From positions 1,922,001-1,986,000 of the forward strand of contig CAVRIT010000001.1 in the NCBI GenBank assembly GCA_963721345.1: a stretch of 64,000 bases of DNA. The letters are read 5' to 3'. Under the pieces are notes generated by a model, which searched no databases, had not been told where the DNA came from, and saw only the letters and a program-made list of their open reading frames with translations. Below, one piece after another: positions 1-19,774 of this stretch. Origin of the DNA: JACDAN01 sp963721345 (lineage in GTDB: Bacteria > Actinomycetota > Thermoleophilia > Gaiellales > Gaiellaceae). A program made the position numbers and the translations under genes. How positions within the stretch are numbered: position 1 is the stretch's first letter; the number at the start of each line of letters is the position of its first letter.

Positions 1-545
1 CCCGTGATGTCCCCGCCGCTGTTCGTGTCCATGTCCTGCTGACACAGCCAGCCGCTGACGACACCGCCCCACTTCCAGACCCCGTTGAGCGGACAGCCCG
101 CCGACCGGAGGCCGATCGTGCCGCCCGAAAGCGTCAGCGGGTCGCTAACCGCTCCGACCCCCGGAGGGCCCATCGGCCCCTGCGCACCTTCTGGGCCGGG
201 CGGTCCTGCGGGCCCCGCGGGGCCCGCCGGGCCTGCCGCGCCGGTCGCGCCGGGCTGACCGGTCGCGCCCGGTGGTCCCGCCGTGCCGGTGGGGCCGACC
301 GGTCCTTGGGGGCCGGCAGGTCCCTCCGGGCCGGGCGCACCCGTTTGCCCCGGCGGGCCTTGCGGTCCGACAGGCCCGCGTGGGCCGGGTGGACCTTGGG
401 GACCGCGCGGGCCACGCTTCGCCTTCGCAGCGGGAGACTTGGTGCGATCGAGAACAGCCTCTCCGGTAGAGACTGCCGGTGCTGCCGAAACCAGCACCAG
501 GGAGAAAAGCGCCGCAGAGGTCATGCTGACGAGCGACCTCTTCAT
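1..545 (-). CDS. Secreted collagen-like (Gly-X-Y) repeat protein, 3' end cut by window edge
   Basis: Read on the minus strand from ATG at 545, with GGAGGA just upstream. The first 181 residues are visible and no stop is reached. Residues 1-27 look like a Sec signal peptide (MKRS, hydrophobic core, APAVS). A basic spacer containing KSPAAKAKR follows. Residues 45-128 are 28 uninterrupted Gly-X-Y triplets rich in GPP, GPA, GPR and GAT, the collagen triple-helix pattern. A non-repetitive segment with two cysteines (SAGCPLNG, SGWLCQQ) then begins and may be a C-terminal globular or anchoring domain. Such proteins form surface or extracellular triple helices in bacteria. It diverges from rpoB. Extracellular location and trimerisation are inferred. 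Confidence 0.85.
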   Translation of the reverse strand, partial: MKRSLVSMTSAALFSLVLVSAAPAVSTGEAVLDRTKSPAAKAKRGPRGPQGPPGPRGPVGPQGPPGQTGAPGPEGPAGPQGPVGPTGTAGPPGATGQPGATGAAGPAGPAGPAGPPGPEGAQGPMGPPGVGAVSDPLTLSGGTIGLRSAGCPLNGVWKWGGVVSGWLCQQDMDTNSGGDIT

Positions 546-789
546 GACTTCCTCCAGCTATGGAACCAACGGCTGTCGGATTGTCCCACTTTGCGGCGGA
601 AAAAACCAGCCTCCTTTTGAGGATCTCACTCGCGTCCGCTTGGCTATACTGGCGGCACTGCGCGAAGGGCGTCCGCCTGCCCTTGCGCAGGCTTGTCTAC
701 ATTCGGTAAGCTGGCCGGTTCCGGCCGTCCACGCCCGTCCCGCCGTTTTTCGCAGAGATCTCTAGCCGTTTCCAAGGGAGGCTTCATCG
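546..789. promoter_or_regulatory. Divergent intergenic region, collagen-like gene / rpoB
   Basis: This 244-bp gap must hold the promoters of both divergent genes. A TATACT hexamer at 645-650 is a possible -10 box for rpoB, but no -35 at 16-18 bp spacing is convincing (TTGAGG at 617-622 is too far away). GGGAG at 776-780 is the rpoB ribosome-binding site. rplJ and rplL, which often precede rpoB, are absent here. Confidence 0.35.
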
Positions 790-4411
<3,622 letters not shown>

Positions 4412-4420
4412 GGAGAGAAC

Positions 4421-9004
<4,584 letters not shown>

Positions 9005-9015
9005 GGAGACTCGCC

Positions 9016-9040
9016 GCGGAGCGGGCTCTGCCCGCTCCGC
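9016..9040. terminator. GC-rich hairpin between convergent rpoC and diguanylate cyclase gene
   Basis: GCGGAGCGGGC (9016-9026), loop TCT, GCCCGCTCCGC (9030-9040): a perfect 11-bp stem 12 bp after the rpoC stop, in the 74-bp gap between convergent genes. No T-tract follows on either strand, so it is a stem-only, possibly bidirectional terminator. Confidence 0.6.
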
Positions 9041-9078
9041 CTCAGCGGCCCAGGGTCAAGGAAGGGTCGAGCGAAGCG

Positions 9079-10353
9079 TCAGCTGAGCGGCCCGATCGCT
9101 CGGCCGGCGACGTTCGCTTCCGAGCGTGGCGCCTCGGTCGGCCCCGCGGCCACGACTTCCGCCTTGCCGGATTCCTTCGCGCGATACAGAGCATCGTCGG
9201 CCCGCTCGAAGAACTTCCTCGCATCGTCCTCCTGACGGAGCTCCGCCGCGCCCGCCGAGAGCTGCAGAGTGCCCGCGTCGCCGATCGGCCTCGACGCCAC
9301 CGCCTGCTGCATCCGGTGGGAGAGCTGCTCGGCGTCGGCCAGCGTCGACTCCGGAAGGATGATCCCGAACTCGTCGCCGCCGACCCTGCACGCGACGTCT
9401 GCGGAGCGAACTACGGAGCGAACCCGCTCGGCCACCTCGGCGAGGACGCCGTCGCCGGCTAGATGCCCGATCCTGTCGTTGATCGCCTTGAAGTCGTCGA
9501 GATCGAAGACGACCAGAGCGAGCCGGCGACCGTAGCGGTGCGCGCGCGCAACCTCGCGCCCGAGCGTCTCGTGGAAGTAGCGGCGGTTGTGGAGCCCGGT
9601 CAGCGCGTCGAGATCGGCCAGCTGCCGCGCCTCTCGGAAGCGGCTGGCGTTCTCGATTGCCGGCCCGGCACGCTGCGCAAGGTCCTCGAGCGACCGGCGC
9701 TCGGCCTCGCTGAACGAGTGCGAGGGGGCGCGACTGAAGACGGTGAGGAAGCCGATCGAGGACGCTTCACCCGGGATCGGCACGGCGACACCCTGTTGGA
9801 TCGCATCGTCGTTTGCCTCCGCGCCGCCCGCGTACTCGTACGAGATCGACATCGATGCCGCGCGGCCGTCCGGCGGCGCAGCGAGGGCTTGGGTCTCGGC
9901 CTCTTCGGGCGACAGCCCGACGGTCGCCACGATCGGCTTCTCGCCCGCGGAGCTCGCGACGGTCACCAACGCCGCATCGACACCGCGCAGCGCGGCCGCG
10001 GCCTCGAGCACGCGGGCGAGCACTTCGTCGAGGTCGATCGTGCCGCCCAGCTCGCCGAGGATCCGCGACCGCTGATCGTCGTCGCCGGTCCGGTCGACCG
10101 CGGCGTGGAGCTCGCGCACCATGCCGTCCATCCGCGTCGTCAGCTCCTGCATGACGGTGGCGAACCGCTCGTCGGCGACCCGCCGTTCCCGCACGAGCAG
10201 GACGATGAAGAAGAGGGCGAGCACGCCGACGCCCGCGCCGAAGATGGCCCAAGCAAGGGTCTCGCTCATCCGCGTCGCCGGTCCCTCGTCAGTTTCTTCC
10301 GTCCCATCCCTCTCTCCAGGCCGCCGCAGGTGCCTGAACAGGCCCAATCCCAC
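9079..10353 (-). CDS. Membrane GAF-GGDEF diguanylate cyclase
   Basis: Predicted to make cyclic di-GMP from two GTP. From GTG 10353 (AAAGG nearby) the protein has 424 residues; an ATG at 10269 (residue 29) is an alternative start. One membrane helix lies at about residues 33-54 (LAWAIFGAGVGVLALFFIVLL). A GAF-like sensory region spans about 95-240. The GGDEF domain spans about 265-400, opening with ALTGLHNRRYFHE. The active-site motif CRVGGDEFGII is intact, and RSAD five residues upstream fits the product-inhibition I-site (RxxD). The gene is antisense to and interrupts the usual rpoC-rpsL neighbourhood. The ligand of the GAF region is unknown. Confidence 0.9.
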   Translation of the reverse strand: MGLGLFRHLRRPGERDGTEETDEGPATRMSETLAWAIFGAGVGVLALFFIVLLVRERRVADERFATVMQELTTRMDGMVRELHAAVDRTGDDDQRSRILGELGGTIDLDEVLARVLEAAAALRGVDAALVTVASSAGEKPIVATVGLSPEEAETQALAAPPDGRAASMSISYEYAGGAEANDDAIQQGVAVPIPGEASSIGFLTVFSRAPSHSFSEAERRSLEDLAQRAGPAIENASRFREARQLADLDALTGLHNRRYFHETLGREVARAHRYGRRLALVVFDLDDFKAINDRIGHLAGDGVLAEVAERVRSVVRSADVACRVGGDEFGIILPESTLADAEQLSHRMQQAVASRPIGDAGTLQLSAGAAELRQEDDARKFFERADDALYRAKESGKAEVVAAGPTEAPRSEANVAGRAIGPLS

Positions 10354-10420
10354 TGTAATTGCCTTTCGGGGTTCTGGCTACGCCTTGGAACACACAAACT
10401 GCCCTTCCGGGTAGGCCAAG

Positions 10421-10467
10421 CACGGGGGAACCCCTGGTTCCCCCGTGGGCCCCCTCCTTGCCCACGG
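10421..10467 (+). promoter_or_regulatory. Two overlapping, mutually exclusive hairpins upstream of rpsL
   Basis: Stem A is CACGGGGGAAC (10421-10431), loop CCCTG, GTTCCCCCGTG (10437-10447): 11 perfect pairs. Stem B is CCGTGGGC (10443-10450), a 9-nt loop, GCCCACGG (10460-10467): 8 perfect pairs. They share 10443-10447, so only one can form fully. This resembles an attenuator/antiterminator arrangement. No ligand or leader peptide is evident. Confidence 0.45.
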
Positions 10468-10540
10468 CGCGACATTCCACTCGTGGCGGAGCCGGCAGAG
10501 CGCCCGGTTCATCGCTCGCTTTCGTCGTTGTTAGCCTCCC

Positions 10541-10557
10541 GCGCGGCAAAGCCGCGC
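10541..10557. repeat. GCGCGGC-AAA-GCCGCGC hairpin in rpsL leader
   Basis: A perfect 7-bp stem with an AAA loop. The core CGGCAAAGCCG recurs in the intergenic hairpin at 41097-41123, hinting at a small dispersed palindromic motif. Confidence 0.5.
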
Positions 10558-10676
10558 TCCGGCCGCCTAGCGGTGCTCTCCAGGAACGATTTTGGCTTGC
10601 TAGGATTTCGCGGCCGGTTGGCAGGGGTATCGCCCCCGCCAGCCGTTGCCGTGTCACGACGTCCTCGAAGGAGCAC

Positions 10677-11048
10677 ATGCCCACCGTCAACCAACTCGTG
10701 CGCAAGGGTCGGGTCAAGCCGAAGACCAAGACCAAGACCCCTGCCCTCAGAGGGGCGCCGCAGAAGCGCGGCGTCTGCACGCGCGTGTACACGACCACGC
10801 CGAAGAAGCCGAACTCGGCCCTTCGGAAGGTCGCTCGCGTCCGGTTGACGAACGGGATGGAGGTCACGACCTACATTCCGGGAGAGGGCCACAACCTCCA
10901 GGAGCACTCCGTCGTGCTGATCCGCGGCGGCCGCGTCAAGGATCTCCCGGGCATCCGTTACAAGGTGATCCGCGCCGCGCTCGACACGGCCGGCGTCTCG
11001 GATCGGAAGCAAGGGCGCTCGAAGTACGGCGCCAAGAGAGGCTCATAG
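10677..11048 (+). CDS. rpsL: 30S ribosomal protein S12
   Basis: Decoding-centre protein, 123 residues. The ATG at 10677 is chosen because the homologous N-terminus MPTVNQLVRKGR starts there, four bases after AAGGAG. TTTPKKPNSALRKVARVRL and LIRGGRVKDLPG retain the lysines equivalent to E. coli K42 and K87, whose mutation gives streptomycin resistance, so the target is wild type. It is the first gene of the superoperon. The stop overlaps the rpsG GTG by one base. Confidence 0.98.
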   Translation: MPTVNQLVRKGRVKPKTKTKTPALRGAPQKRGVCTRVYTTTPKKPNSALRKVARVRLTNGMEVTTYIPGEGHNLQEHSVVLIRGGRVKDLPGIRYKVIRAALDTAGVSDRKQGRSKYGAKRGS

Positions 11049-11518
11049 TGCCCCGCAGAGCCGAGATTCAGCCGCGTGAGCCGGCAGCCGATCCCGTGCA
11101 CGGGTCCACGCTCGTCAGCCAGGTCATCAACCGGATGATGGTCGACGGCAAGAAGAGCACCGCCGAGAAGATCGTCTACGACGCACTGGCGATCGCCTCC
11201 GAGCGGAACGGGAAGCCCCCGGTCGAGGTGCTCGAGCTGGCCATCAAGTCCGTCACGCCGGTGCTCGAGACTCGCTCCCGCCGCGTCGGTGGCGCGAACT
11301 ACCAGGTTCCCGTCGAGGTTCCGTCCCGCCGCGCCCGCACGCTCGCGATCCGCTGGATCGTGACGTTCTCGCGCGAGCGCCGGGAGAAGGGGATGGCCGC
11401 CAAGCTTGCCGGGGAGATCCTCGACGCGCTCGAGCAGCAGGGCGGCGCCTTCAAGCGCAAGGACGACCTCTACCGGATGGCGCAGGCCAACAAGGCCTTC
11501 GCGCACTACAGGTGGTAG
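11048..11518 (+). CDS. rpsG: 30S ribosomal protein S7
   Basis: Primary 16S rRNA-binding assembly protein of the 30S head, 156 residues, usual length. GTG start in TAGTG overlapping the rpsL stop. The conserved blocks NRMMVDGKKSTAEKIVYDAL, RRVGGANYQVPVEV and KRKDDLYRMAQANKAFAHYRW (last residues) are present. Second gene of the str cluster and translationally coupled to rpsL. Confidence 0.98.
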   Translation: MPRRAEIQPREPAADPVHGSTLVSQVINRMMVDGKKSTAEKIVYDALAIASERNGKPPVEVLELAIKSVTPVLETRSRRVGGANYQVPVEVPSRRARTLAIRWIVTFSRERREKGMAAKLAGEILDALEQQGGAFKRKDDLYRMAQANKAFAHYRW

Positions 11519-11520
11519 CT

Positions 11521-13614
<2,094 letters not shown>

Positions 13615-13629
13615 AGGAGAAAGGAAGCA

Positions 13630-14820
<1,191 letters not shown>

Positions 14821-14831
14821 AGGGAGGGCCG

Positions 14832-15140
14832 GTGGCGCAGCAGAAGATCCGGATCAGGCTGAAGTCCTACGACCATCAGGCGCTCGACAAGTCGAGCGGC
14901 CAGATCGTCGAGACCGTTCAGCGCTCCGGTGCAACCGTCACCGGCCCTGTACCGCTCCCGACGGAGCGGAACATCTACACGGTGATCCGCAGTCCCTTCA
15001 AGGACAAGGACTCGCGGGAGCACTTCGAGATCCGCACGCACAAGCGGCTGATCGACATCCACAGCCCGACGCCGAAGACGGTCGACTCGCTGATGCGGCT
15101 CGACCTCCCGGCGGGAGTGGATATCGAGATCAAACTATGA
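14832..15140 (+). CDS. rpsJ: 30S ribosomal protein S10
   Basis: 102-residue 30S protein, also the antitermination factor NusE in known systems. GTG start at 14832 after AGGGAGGG; the homologous N-terminus (QKIRIRLKSYDHQALD) fixes the start. The conserved THKRLIDIHSPTPKTVDSLM is present. Its TGA stop (15138-15140) lies at the base of the first 164-bp intercistronic hairpin. Confidence 0.98.
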   Translation: MAQQKIRIRLKSYDHQALDKSSGQIVETVQRSGATVTGPVPLPTERNIYTVIRSPFKDKDSREHFEIRTHKRLIDIHSPTPKTVDSLMRLDLPAGVDIEIKL

Positions 15141-15302
15141 CGGCTCTCCCGGCAACATTCGGCGGCGCCTGGCCCGCGATCACGCGGCGCCAGAAGCCGC
15201 CCTCCTCCTCACCAAGGCAATCTTGCCTTGGCTCGTCGGAGTGCGACCTCTGGCTTGGTGCTCGCGACCCAGGCATCCACCAATGTCACCGGAAGAGCCG
15301 TC
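15139..15302 (+). repeat. Intercistronic palindromic element, copy 1 (rpsJ-rplC)
   Basis: This 164-bp element fills the whole gap and is self-complementary end to end. G15139-A15140 pair with T15301-C15302, and pairing continues inward through CGGCTCTCCCGG / CCGGAAGAGCCG with one mismatch. A core starting TGGCCCGCGATCACGCGG pairs with GGTGCTCGCGACCCA, and the apical stem is CCAAGGC/GCCTTGG. The rplC ribosome-binding site GGAAGAG (15291-15297) is inside the 3' arm and the rpsJ stop overlaps the 5' arm. Copies 2 and 3 have the same plan. Short reading frames across it are not conserved and I do not consider them genes. Confidence 0.9.
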
Positions 15303-15303
15303 G

Positions 15304-15930
15304 ATGAAGGGGATCGTGGGCAGAAAGCTCGGCATGACGCAGATCTTCGACGAGGAGACCGGCGTCGTCACGCCCGTGACCGTGATCCAGGCCGGGCCGT
15401 GCCCCGTCGTCTCGATCCGGACGCAGGACGCCGACGGCTACGACGCCGTCCAGCTGGCGTTCGACGAGGTCCCGGAGCGGAAGCTGACGAAGCCGAAGCT
15501 CGGGGTGCTGAAGAAAGCCGGCGTCGCTCCACACCGGCGGCTGATCGAGATCCGCGGGCCGCACGTCTACACCGAGGGCGAGACGGTGACCGTCGAGACG
15601 TTCGAGCCGGGCGACCGCATCAAGGTCTCCGGGGTCTCGATCGGAAAGGGCTTCGCGGGGACGATCAAGCGGCACAACTTCAGCAGCGGGCCCAAGAGCC
15701 ACGGCTCGCGCAACATCCGAGCGCCCGGCTCGATCGGCGCCTCGGCGACGCCGTCGCGTGTCTTCAAGGGCATGCGCATGGCCGGCCAGATGGGGGCGAA
15801 GCGCATCACGCAGGTCGGTCTGCGCGTCCACTCCGTCATCCCCGAGGAGAACCTGCTGCTCGTGAAAGGCGCAATTCCGGGCCCGAAGAACGGGCTCGTC
15901 GAGGTTCGCGAGGAGGTGCGCGGTGGCTAG
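15304..15930 (+). CDS. rplC: 50S ribosomal protein L3
   Basis: Early-assembly 23S rRNA-binding protein, 208 residues. ATG 15304 is chosen because MKGIVGRKLGMTQIFDEE is the family N-terminus. Its ribosome-binding site lies in the 3' arm of the hairpin at 15139-15302. The central HNFSSGPKSHGSRNIRAPGS loop and GMRMAGQMG are conserved. The end overlaps rplD by 8 bp. Confidence 0.98.
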   Translation: MKGIVGRKLGMTQIFDEETGVVTPVTVIQAGPCPVVSIRTQDADGYDAVQLAFDEVPERKLTKPKLGVLKKAGVAPHRRLIEIRGPHVYTEGETVTVETFEPGDRIKVSGVSIGKGFAGTIKRHNFSSGPKSHGSRNIRAPGSIGASATPSRVFKGMRMAGQMGAKRITQVGLRVHSVIPEENLLLVKGAIPGPKNGLVEVREEVRGG

Positions 15931-16555
15931 CCCGAAGGCGCCGATCCTCGACTCGACCGGCAAGAAGTCGAAGGACGCGACCCTCGAGGAGTCGGTCTTC
16001 GCCGCGGAGGTGAAGCCGCACCTCGTCCACGAGGCGGTCCGCGCCGAGATGAACGCGCAGCGGGCAGGAACGCGCGCTGTGAAGAGCCGCGGGCTCGTCG
16101 CCGGCGGTCGCGGGAAGCCGTGGCGCCAGAAGGGGACGGGCCGCGCCCGTGCCGGAACGACGCGCGCCCCGCAGTGGACCGGCGGAGGCGTCGCCTTCGC
16201 GCCGCGCACGAACTTCGACGTCAAGGTGAACAAGAAAGCGCGCAAGGCCGCCTTCCGCGCCGCGTTGTCGAGCCACGCCCAGGGCGGAACGCTCGGGCTG
16301 ATCGGCGGCGATGCGTTCCCGGAGCCCTCCACGAAGAGCGCGGCGGCGTTCCTCGAGGCGTGGGGCAAGGAGCGGCCGGCGGTTGTCGTCGTCCAGGAGG
16401 ACGAGGAGAACGTGATCAAGTCGTTCCGCAACCTCCAGCGCGTCGTCATCGTCACCCCGGCCGAGCTCGACGTGGCCGCGATCGTGTGGGCTCGCGCGCT
16501 GCTCGTGACCGAGTCGGCGATCGAGGACGTCCAGAAGCGGGGTGCGGCCGCGTGA
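15923..16555 (+). CDS. rplD: 50S ribosomal protein L4
   Basis: 23S rRNA-binding exit-tunnel protein, 210 residues, GTG start after GAGGAGG. The tunnel loop GGRGKPWRQKGTGRARAG is conserved. In enterobacteria L4 autoregulates the S10 operon through the mRNA leader; whether it acts on the hairpins here is unknown. The end overlaps rplW by 4 bp (GTGA). Confidence 0.97.
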   Translation: MASPKAPILDSTGKKSKDATLEESVFAAEVKPHLVHEAVRAEMNAQRAGTRAVKSRGLVAGGRGKPWRQKGTGRARAGTTRAPQWTGGGVAFAPRTNFDVKVNKKARKAAFRAALSSHAQGGTLGLIGGDAFPEPSTKSAAAFLEAWGKERPAVVVVQEDEENVIKSFRNLQRVVIVTPAELDVAAIVWARALLVTESAIEDVQKRGAAA

Positions 16556-16848
16556 GCCTCCATCCGAACGAGGTGCTGCTCAGCCCGGTCGTCTCCGAAA
16601 AGAGCTACAGCCTGCTCGAGGACCGCAAGTACTCCTTCCGCGTGCACCCGGACGCGCACAAGACGCAGATCCGCCAGGCCGTCGAGGAGCTGTTCGGCGT
16701 CAAGGTGCAGGCCGTCAACGTCATCAAGGTTCAGTCGAAGCCGAAGCGGCGCGGGATGATGCGCGGCCGCCGGCCCGGCTGGAAGAAGGCGATCGTGCAG
16801 CTGCGCGAGGGCGAGTCGATCGAGATCTTCGAAGGGGCACAGGTTTAA
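16552..16848 (+). CDS. rplW: 50S ribosomal protein L23
   Basis: Exit-tunnel rim protein that docks trigger factor and SRP; 98 residues. The GTG at 16552 overlaps the rplD stop (GTGA). The family pattern LSPVVSEKSY, FRVHPDAHKTQIRQAVEELF and the RRGMMRGRRPGWKKA loop are clear. The TAA stop ends at the first base of hairpin copy 2. Confidence 0.97.
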   Translation: MSLHPNEVLLSPVVSEKSYSLLEDRKYSFRVHPDAHKTQIRQAVEELFGVKVQAVNVIKVQSKPKRRGMMRGRRPGWKKAIVQLREGESIEIFEGAQV

Positions 16849-17011
16849 GTGGCCCTCCCGGCAACATTCGGCGGCGCATGGCCCGCGATCACGCGGCGCC
16901 AGAGCTCACCCACCTCCTCACCAAAGCAATCCTGCCTTGGCTCGTCGGCGTGCGACCTCTGGCTTGGTGCTCACGACCCAGGCATCCACCAATGTCACCG
17001 GGAGAGCCACT
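16848..17011 (+). repeat. Intercistronic palindromic element, copy 2 (rplW-rplB)
   Basis: A 164-bp self-complementary element like copy 1. Its outer stem is AGTGGCCCTCCCGG (from 16848) against CCGGGAGAGCCACT (to 17011). The rplB ribosome-binding site GGGAGAG (17000-17006) is paired in the 3' arm with CCCTCCC (16853-16859), one mismatch. Core and apical sequences are nearly those of copy 1. The outermost bases differ from copy 1 (AGTGGC versus GACGGC), yet both arms changed together. Confidence 0.9.
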
Positions 17012-17013
17012 AG

Positions 17014-17856
<843 letters not shown>

Positions 17857-18138
17857 GTGTCGAGATCGTCCCGCAAGGGCCCGTACGTCGAGGAACGGCT
17901 GATGAGCCGGATCGAGTCGATGAACAACTCCGGATCGAAGAACATGATCCGCACCTGGTCGCGCGCCTCGACGATCTTCCCGGAGATGGTCGGGCACACG
18001 ATCGCGGTGCACGACGGCCGCAAGCACGTCCCGGTCTTCGTCACCGAGCAGATGGTCGGGCACAAGCTCGGCGAGTTCGCGCCGACCCGCATGTTCCGCG
18101 GCCACTCGGGTGACCGAAAGACGGAGGTTCGCAGGTAG
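17857..18138 (+). CDS. rpsS: 30S ribosomal protein S19
   Basis: 30S head protein partnering S13, 93 residues. GTG start abuts the rplB stop. SRSSRKGPYVEERLMSRI and HDGRKHVPVFVTEQMVGHKL are family-typical. The end overlaps the rplV GTG by one base. Confidence 0.98.
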   Translation: MSRSSRKGPYVEERLMSRIESMNNSGSKNMIRTWSRASTIFPEMVGHTIAVHDGRKHVPVFVTEQMVGHKLGEFAPTRMFRGHSGDRKTEVRR

Positions 18139-18689
18139 TGGCCAGAGCCCGGACAGCACCTGCGGTCGAGGAGCGTCCCGAGGTGCGCGCGCAGGCGAAG
18201 TGGCTGCGAATCGCGCCGCGGAAGGCGCGCCTCGTCGTGGAGCACATTCGGGGCCGGTCGGTCCCGGAGGCTCGGACCGTGCTCGCGTTCACGCCCCGCG
18301 CAGCGGCGCGCGAGATCGAGAAGGTGCTTGCCTCCGCCGTGGCAAACGCGGAGGCGAACCACGGCTTGATCGGCGACGAGCTCGTGGTCTCGGCGGCCTA
18401 TGTCGACGAGGGCCCGACGATCAAGCGCTGGCGCGCGAGAGCGCGCGGCCGCGCTTCGAAGATCCAGAAGCACACCTGCCACGTCACCATCCGGCTGACC
18501 TCAGCCCCTGAGGAAGCACCAAGACGCCGCCGAGAGCCGCAAGCGGAGGCTGCGGCCGCGACGCAGCCGGAGAAGAAGACTGCGAAGCGGGCCCCTGCCC
18601 GGAAGCCGAAGGCTTCCGCGCAGACCCCCGACGAGAAGCCGAAGGCTTCTCGTCGGAAGGCGAAGCCTCCGAAGGAGGCGAGCGAGTAA
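18138..18689 (+). CDS. rplV: 50S ribosomal protein L22 with long basic C-terminal tail
   Basis: Exit-tunnel protein; the L22 fold covers about residues 12-118 (AKWLRIAPRKARLVVEHIRG through GRASKIQKHTCHVTIRL). The 183-residue length is well above the usual 110-130 because of an Ala/Lys/Pro/Arg-rich, probably disordered tail. Its start overlaps the rpsS stop by 1 bp and its stop overlaps the rpsC ATG. Confidence 0.96.
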   Translation: MARARTAPAVEERPEVRAQAKWLRIAPRKARLVVEHIRGRSVPEARTVLAFTPRAAAREIEKVLASAVANAEANHGLIGDELVVSAAYVDEGPTIKRWRARARGRASKIQKHTCHVTIRLTSAPEEAPRRRREPQAEAAAATQPEKKTAKRAPARKPKASAQTPDEKPKASRRKAKPPKEASE

Positions 18690-19774
18690 TGGGACAGAAG
18701 ATCCATCCCGGCGGCATGCGCGTCGGCGTGATCCACGCCTGGAAGTCGAACTGGTACACGACCGACAAGGAGTTCGCCGACGCGATCATCGAGGACGTCA
18801 AGATCCGCGAGCACATCCTCGGGAAGCTCTCGCACGCCGGCCTCTCCGACATCCTGATCCGCAAGGACAAGCAGCGGATCACCGTCGACATCTATACGGC
18901 CCGCCCTGGGATCGTCATCGGGAAGTCGGGCGCAGAGGTCGATGCGCTGCGGCGTGATCTTCATGCGCTGACGCAGAAGAACGTCCACATCAACATCAAC
19001 GAGATCAAGCGCCCCGAGCTCGACGCGAAGCTCGTCGCGCAGTCGATCGCCGAGCAGCTGACGAACCGCGTCGCCTTCAGGCGAGCGATGAAGCGCTCAC
19101 TCGCCTCGGCCATCCGCTCCGGCGCGGCAGGGGTGAAGATCACCTGCGCCGGTCGCCTGGGCGGCTCGGAGATGAGCCGCTCCGAGACCTACTCGGAGGG
19201 ACGCGTCCCGCTCCACACGATCCGCGCGGACATCGACTACGGCTTCGTCGAGGCGAAGACGACCGCCGGCCGGATCGGCGTCAAGGTCTGGATCAACAAG
19301 GGCGAGATCATGCCCGAGGGGTACGAGTCGGTCGACGGGCGGCGCGACGCGCGGCTCGGCGACCAGGACACCGCTCGCCGCCGCGGCGGCCGCAGCGAGG
19401 GGCTGAGCGCCTCGCGCGAGAGTGGCCGTGGCCGTAGTGCCGACCGCGAGGGTCTCGGGCCGGTGCGCGAGCGCAAAGGCGGACCGCGGCGCGGAAGCGG
19501 TGGCCGCGGTGCGCGTGCGCAGCAGGCGCCGCCTGCATCCGTCGAGCAGCCGCGCACCGACGAGAAGGCGGTGACCGCCGAGGGCCGCGAGCTGCCGGAG
19601 GTCCAGCCGGAGGTCCCGACGACGCCGGAGGCCGTGGCCGAGGCGCCGGACACGACGACGCAGAAGAAGGCGCACGAGGATCCGTCGAAGCTCGACCAGT
19701 CCGGCGACCCGTCGGCCGAGAAGACGACCGGCGAGGGGTCCGGCTCGAAGGGCAAGAAAAAGGGGCGGTCCTAG
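18689..19774 (+). CDS. rpsC: 30S ribosomal protein S3 with about 150-residue C-terminal extension
   Basis: mRNA-entry protein of the 30S with a KH domain. Core residues 1-212 show MGQKIHPGGMRVGVI, the KH GXXG (GKSG) and AGRLGGSEMSRSE. After the core there is an Arg/Gly/Ser-rich stretch, then an acidic Pro/Glu/Thr stretch ending GSKGKKKGRS, making 361 residues. The extension is in frame and uninterrupted. One-base overlap with rplV. Confidence 0.96.
   Translation: MGQKIHPGGMRVGVIHAWKSNWYTTDKEFADAIIEDVKIREHILGKLSHAGLSDILIRKDKQRITVDIYTARPGIVIGKSGAEVDALRRDLHALTQKNVHININEIKRPELDAKLVAQSIAEQLTNRVAFRRAMKRSLASAIRSGAAGVKITCAGRLGGSEMSRSETYSEGRVPLHTIRADIDYGFVEAKTTAGRIGVKVWINKGEIMPEGYESVDGRRDARLGDQDTARRRGGRSEGLSASRESGRGRSADREGLGPVRERKGGPRRGSGGRGARAQQAPPASVEQPRTDEKAVTAEGRELPEVQPEVPTTPEAVAEAPDTTTQKKAHEDPSKLDQSGDPSAEKTTGEGSGSKGKKKGRS

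Larger units (their letters stand above)
10354..10676. other. 323-bp non-coding leader between diguanylate cyclase gene and rpsL
   Basis: The region lies between the divergent cyclase gene and rpsL and must carry the promoter of the ribosomal superoperon. It contains three strong inverted repeats (10421-10447, 10443-10467, 10541-10557), listed separately. I see no convincing -35/-10 pair. The in-frame upstream extension of rpsL has no ribosomal-protein similarity. AAGGAG at 10668-10673 is the rpsL ribosome-binding site. Confidence 0.5.

Noticed and set aside
283..765. Plus-strand open frame with collagen-like GPxGPx content
   Set aside because: It is the antisense shadow of the minus-strand collagen-like gene. 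The minus strand has a signal peptide, a ribosome-binding site and a longer uninterrupted repeat; the plus frame runs into the rpoB leader with no protein-like sequence.
10359..10676. N-terminal extension of S12 from an upstream in-frame start
   Set aside because: The added sequence is unrelated to S12, while AAGGAG and the homologous N-terminus mark ATG 10677.
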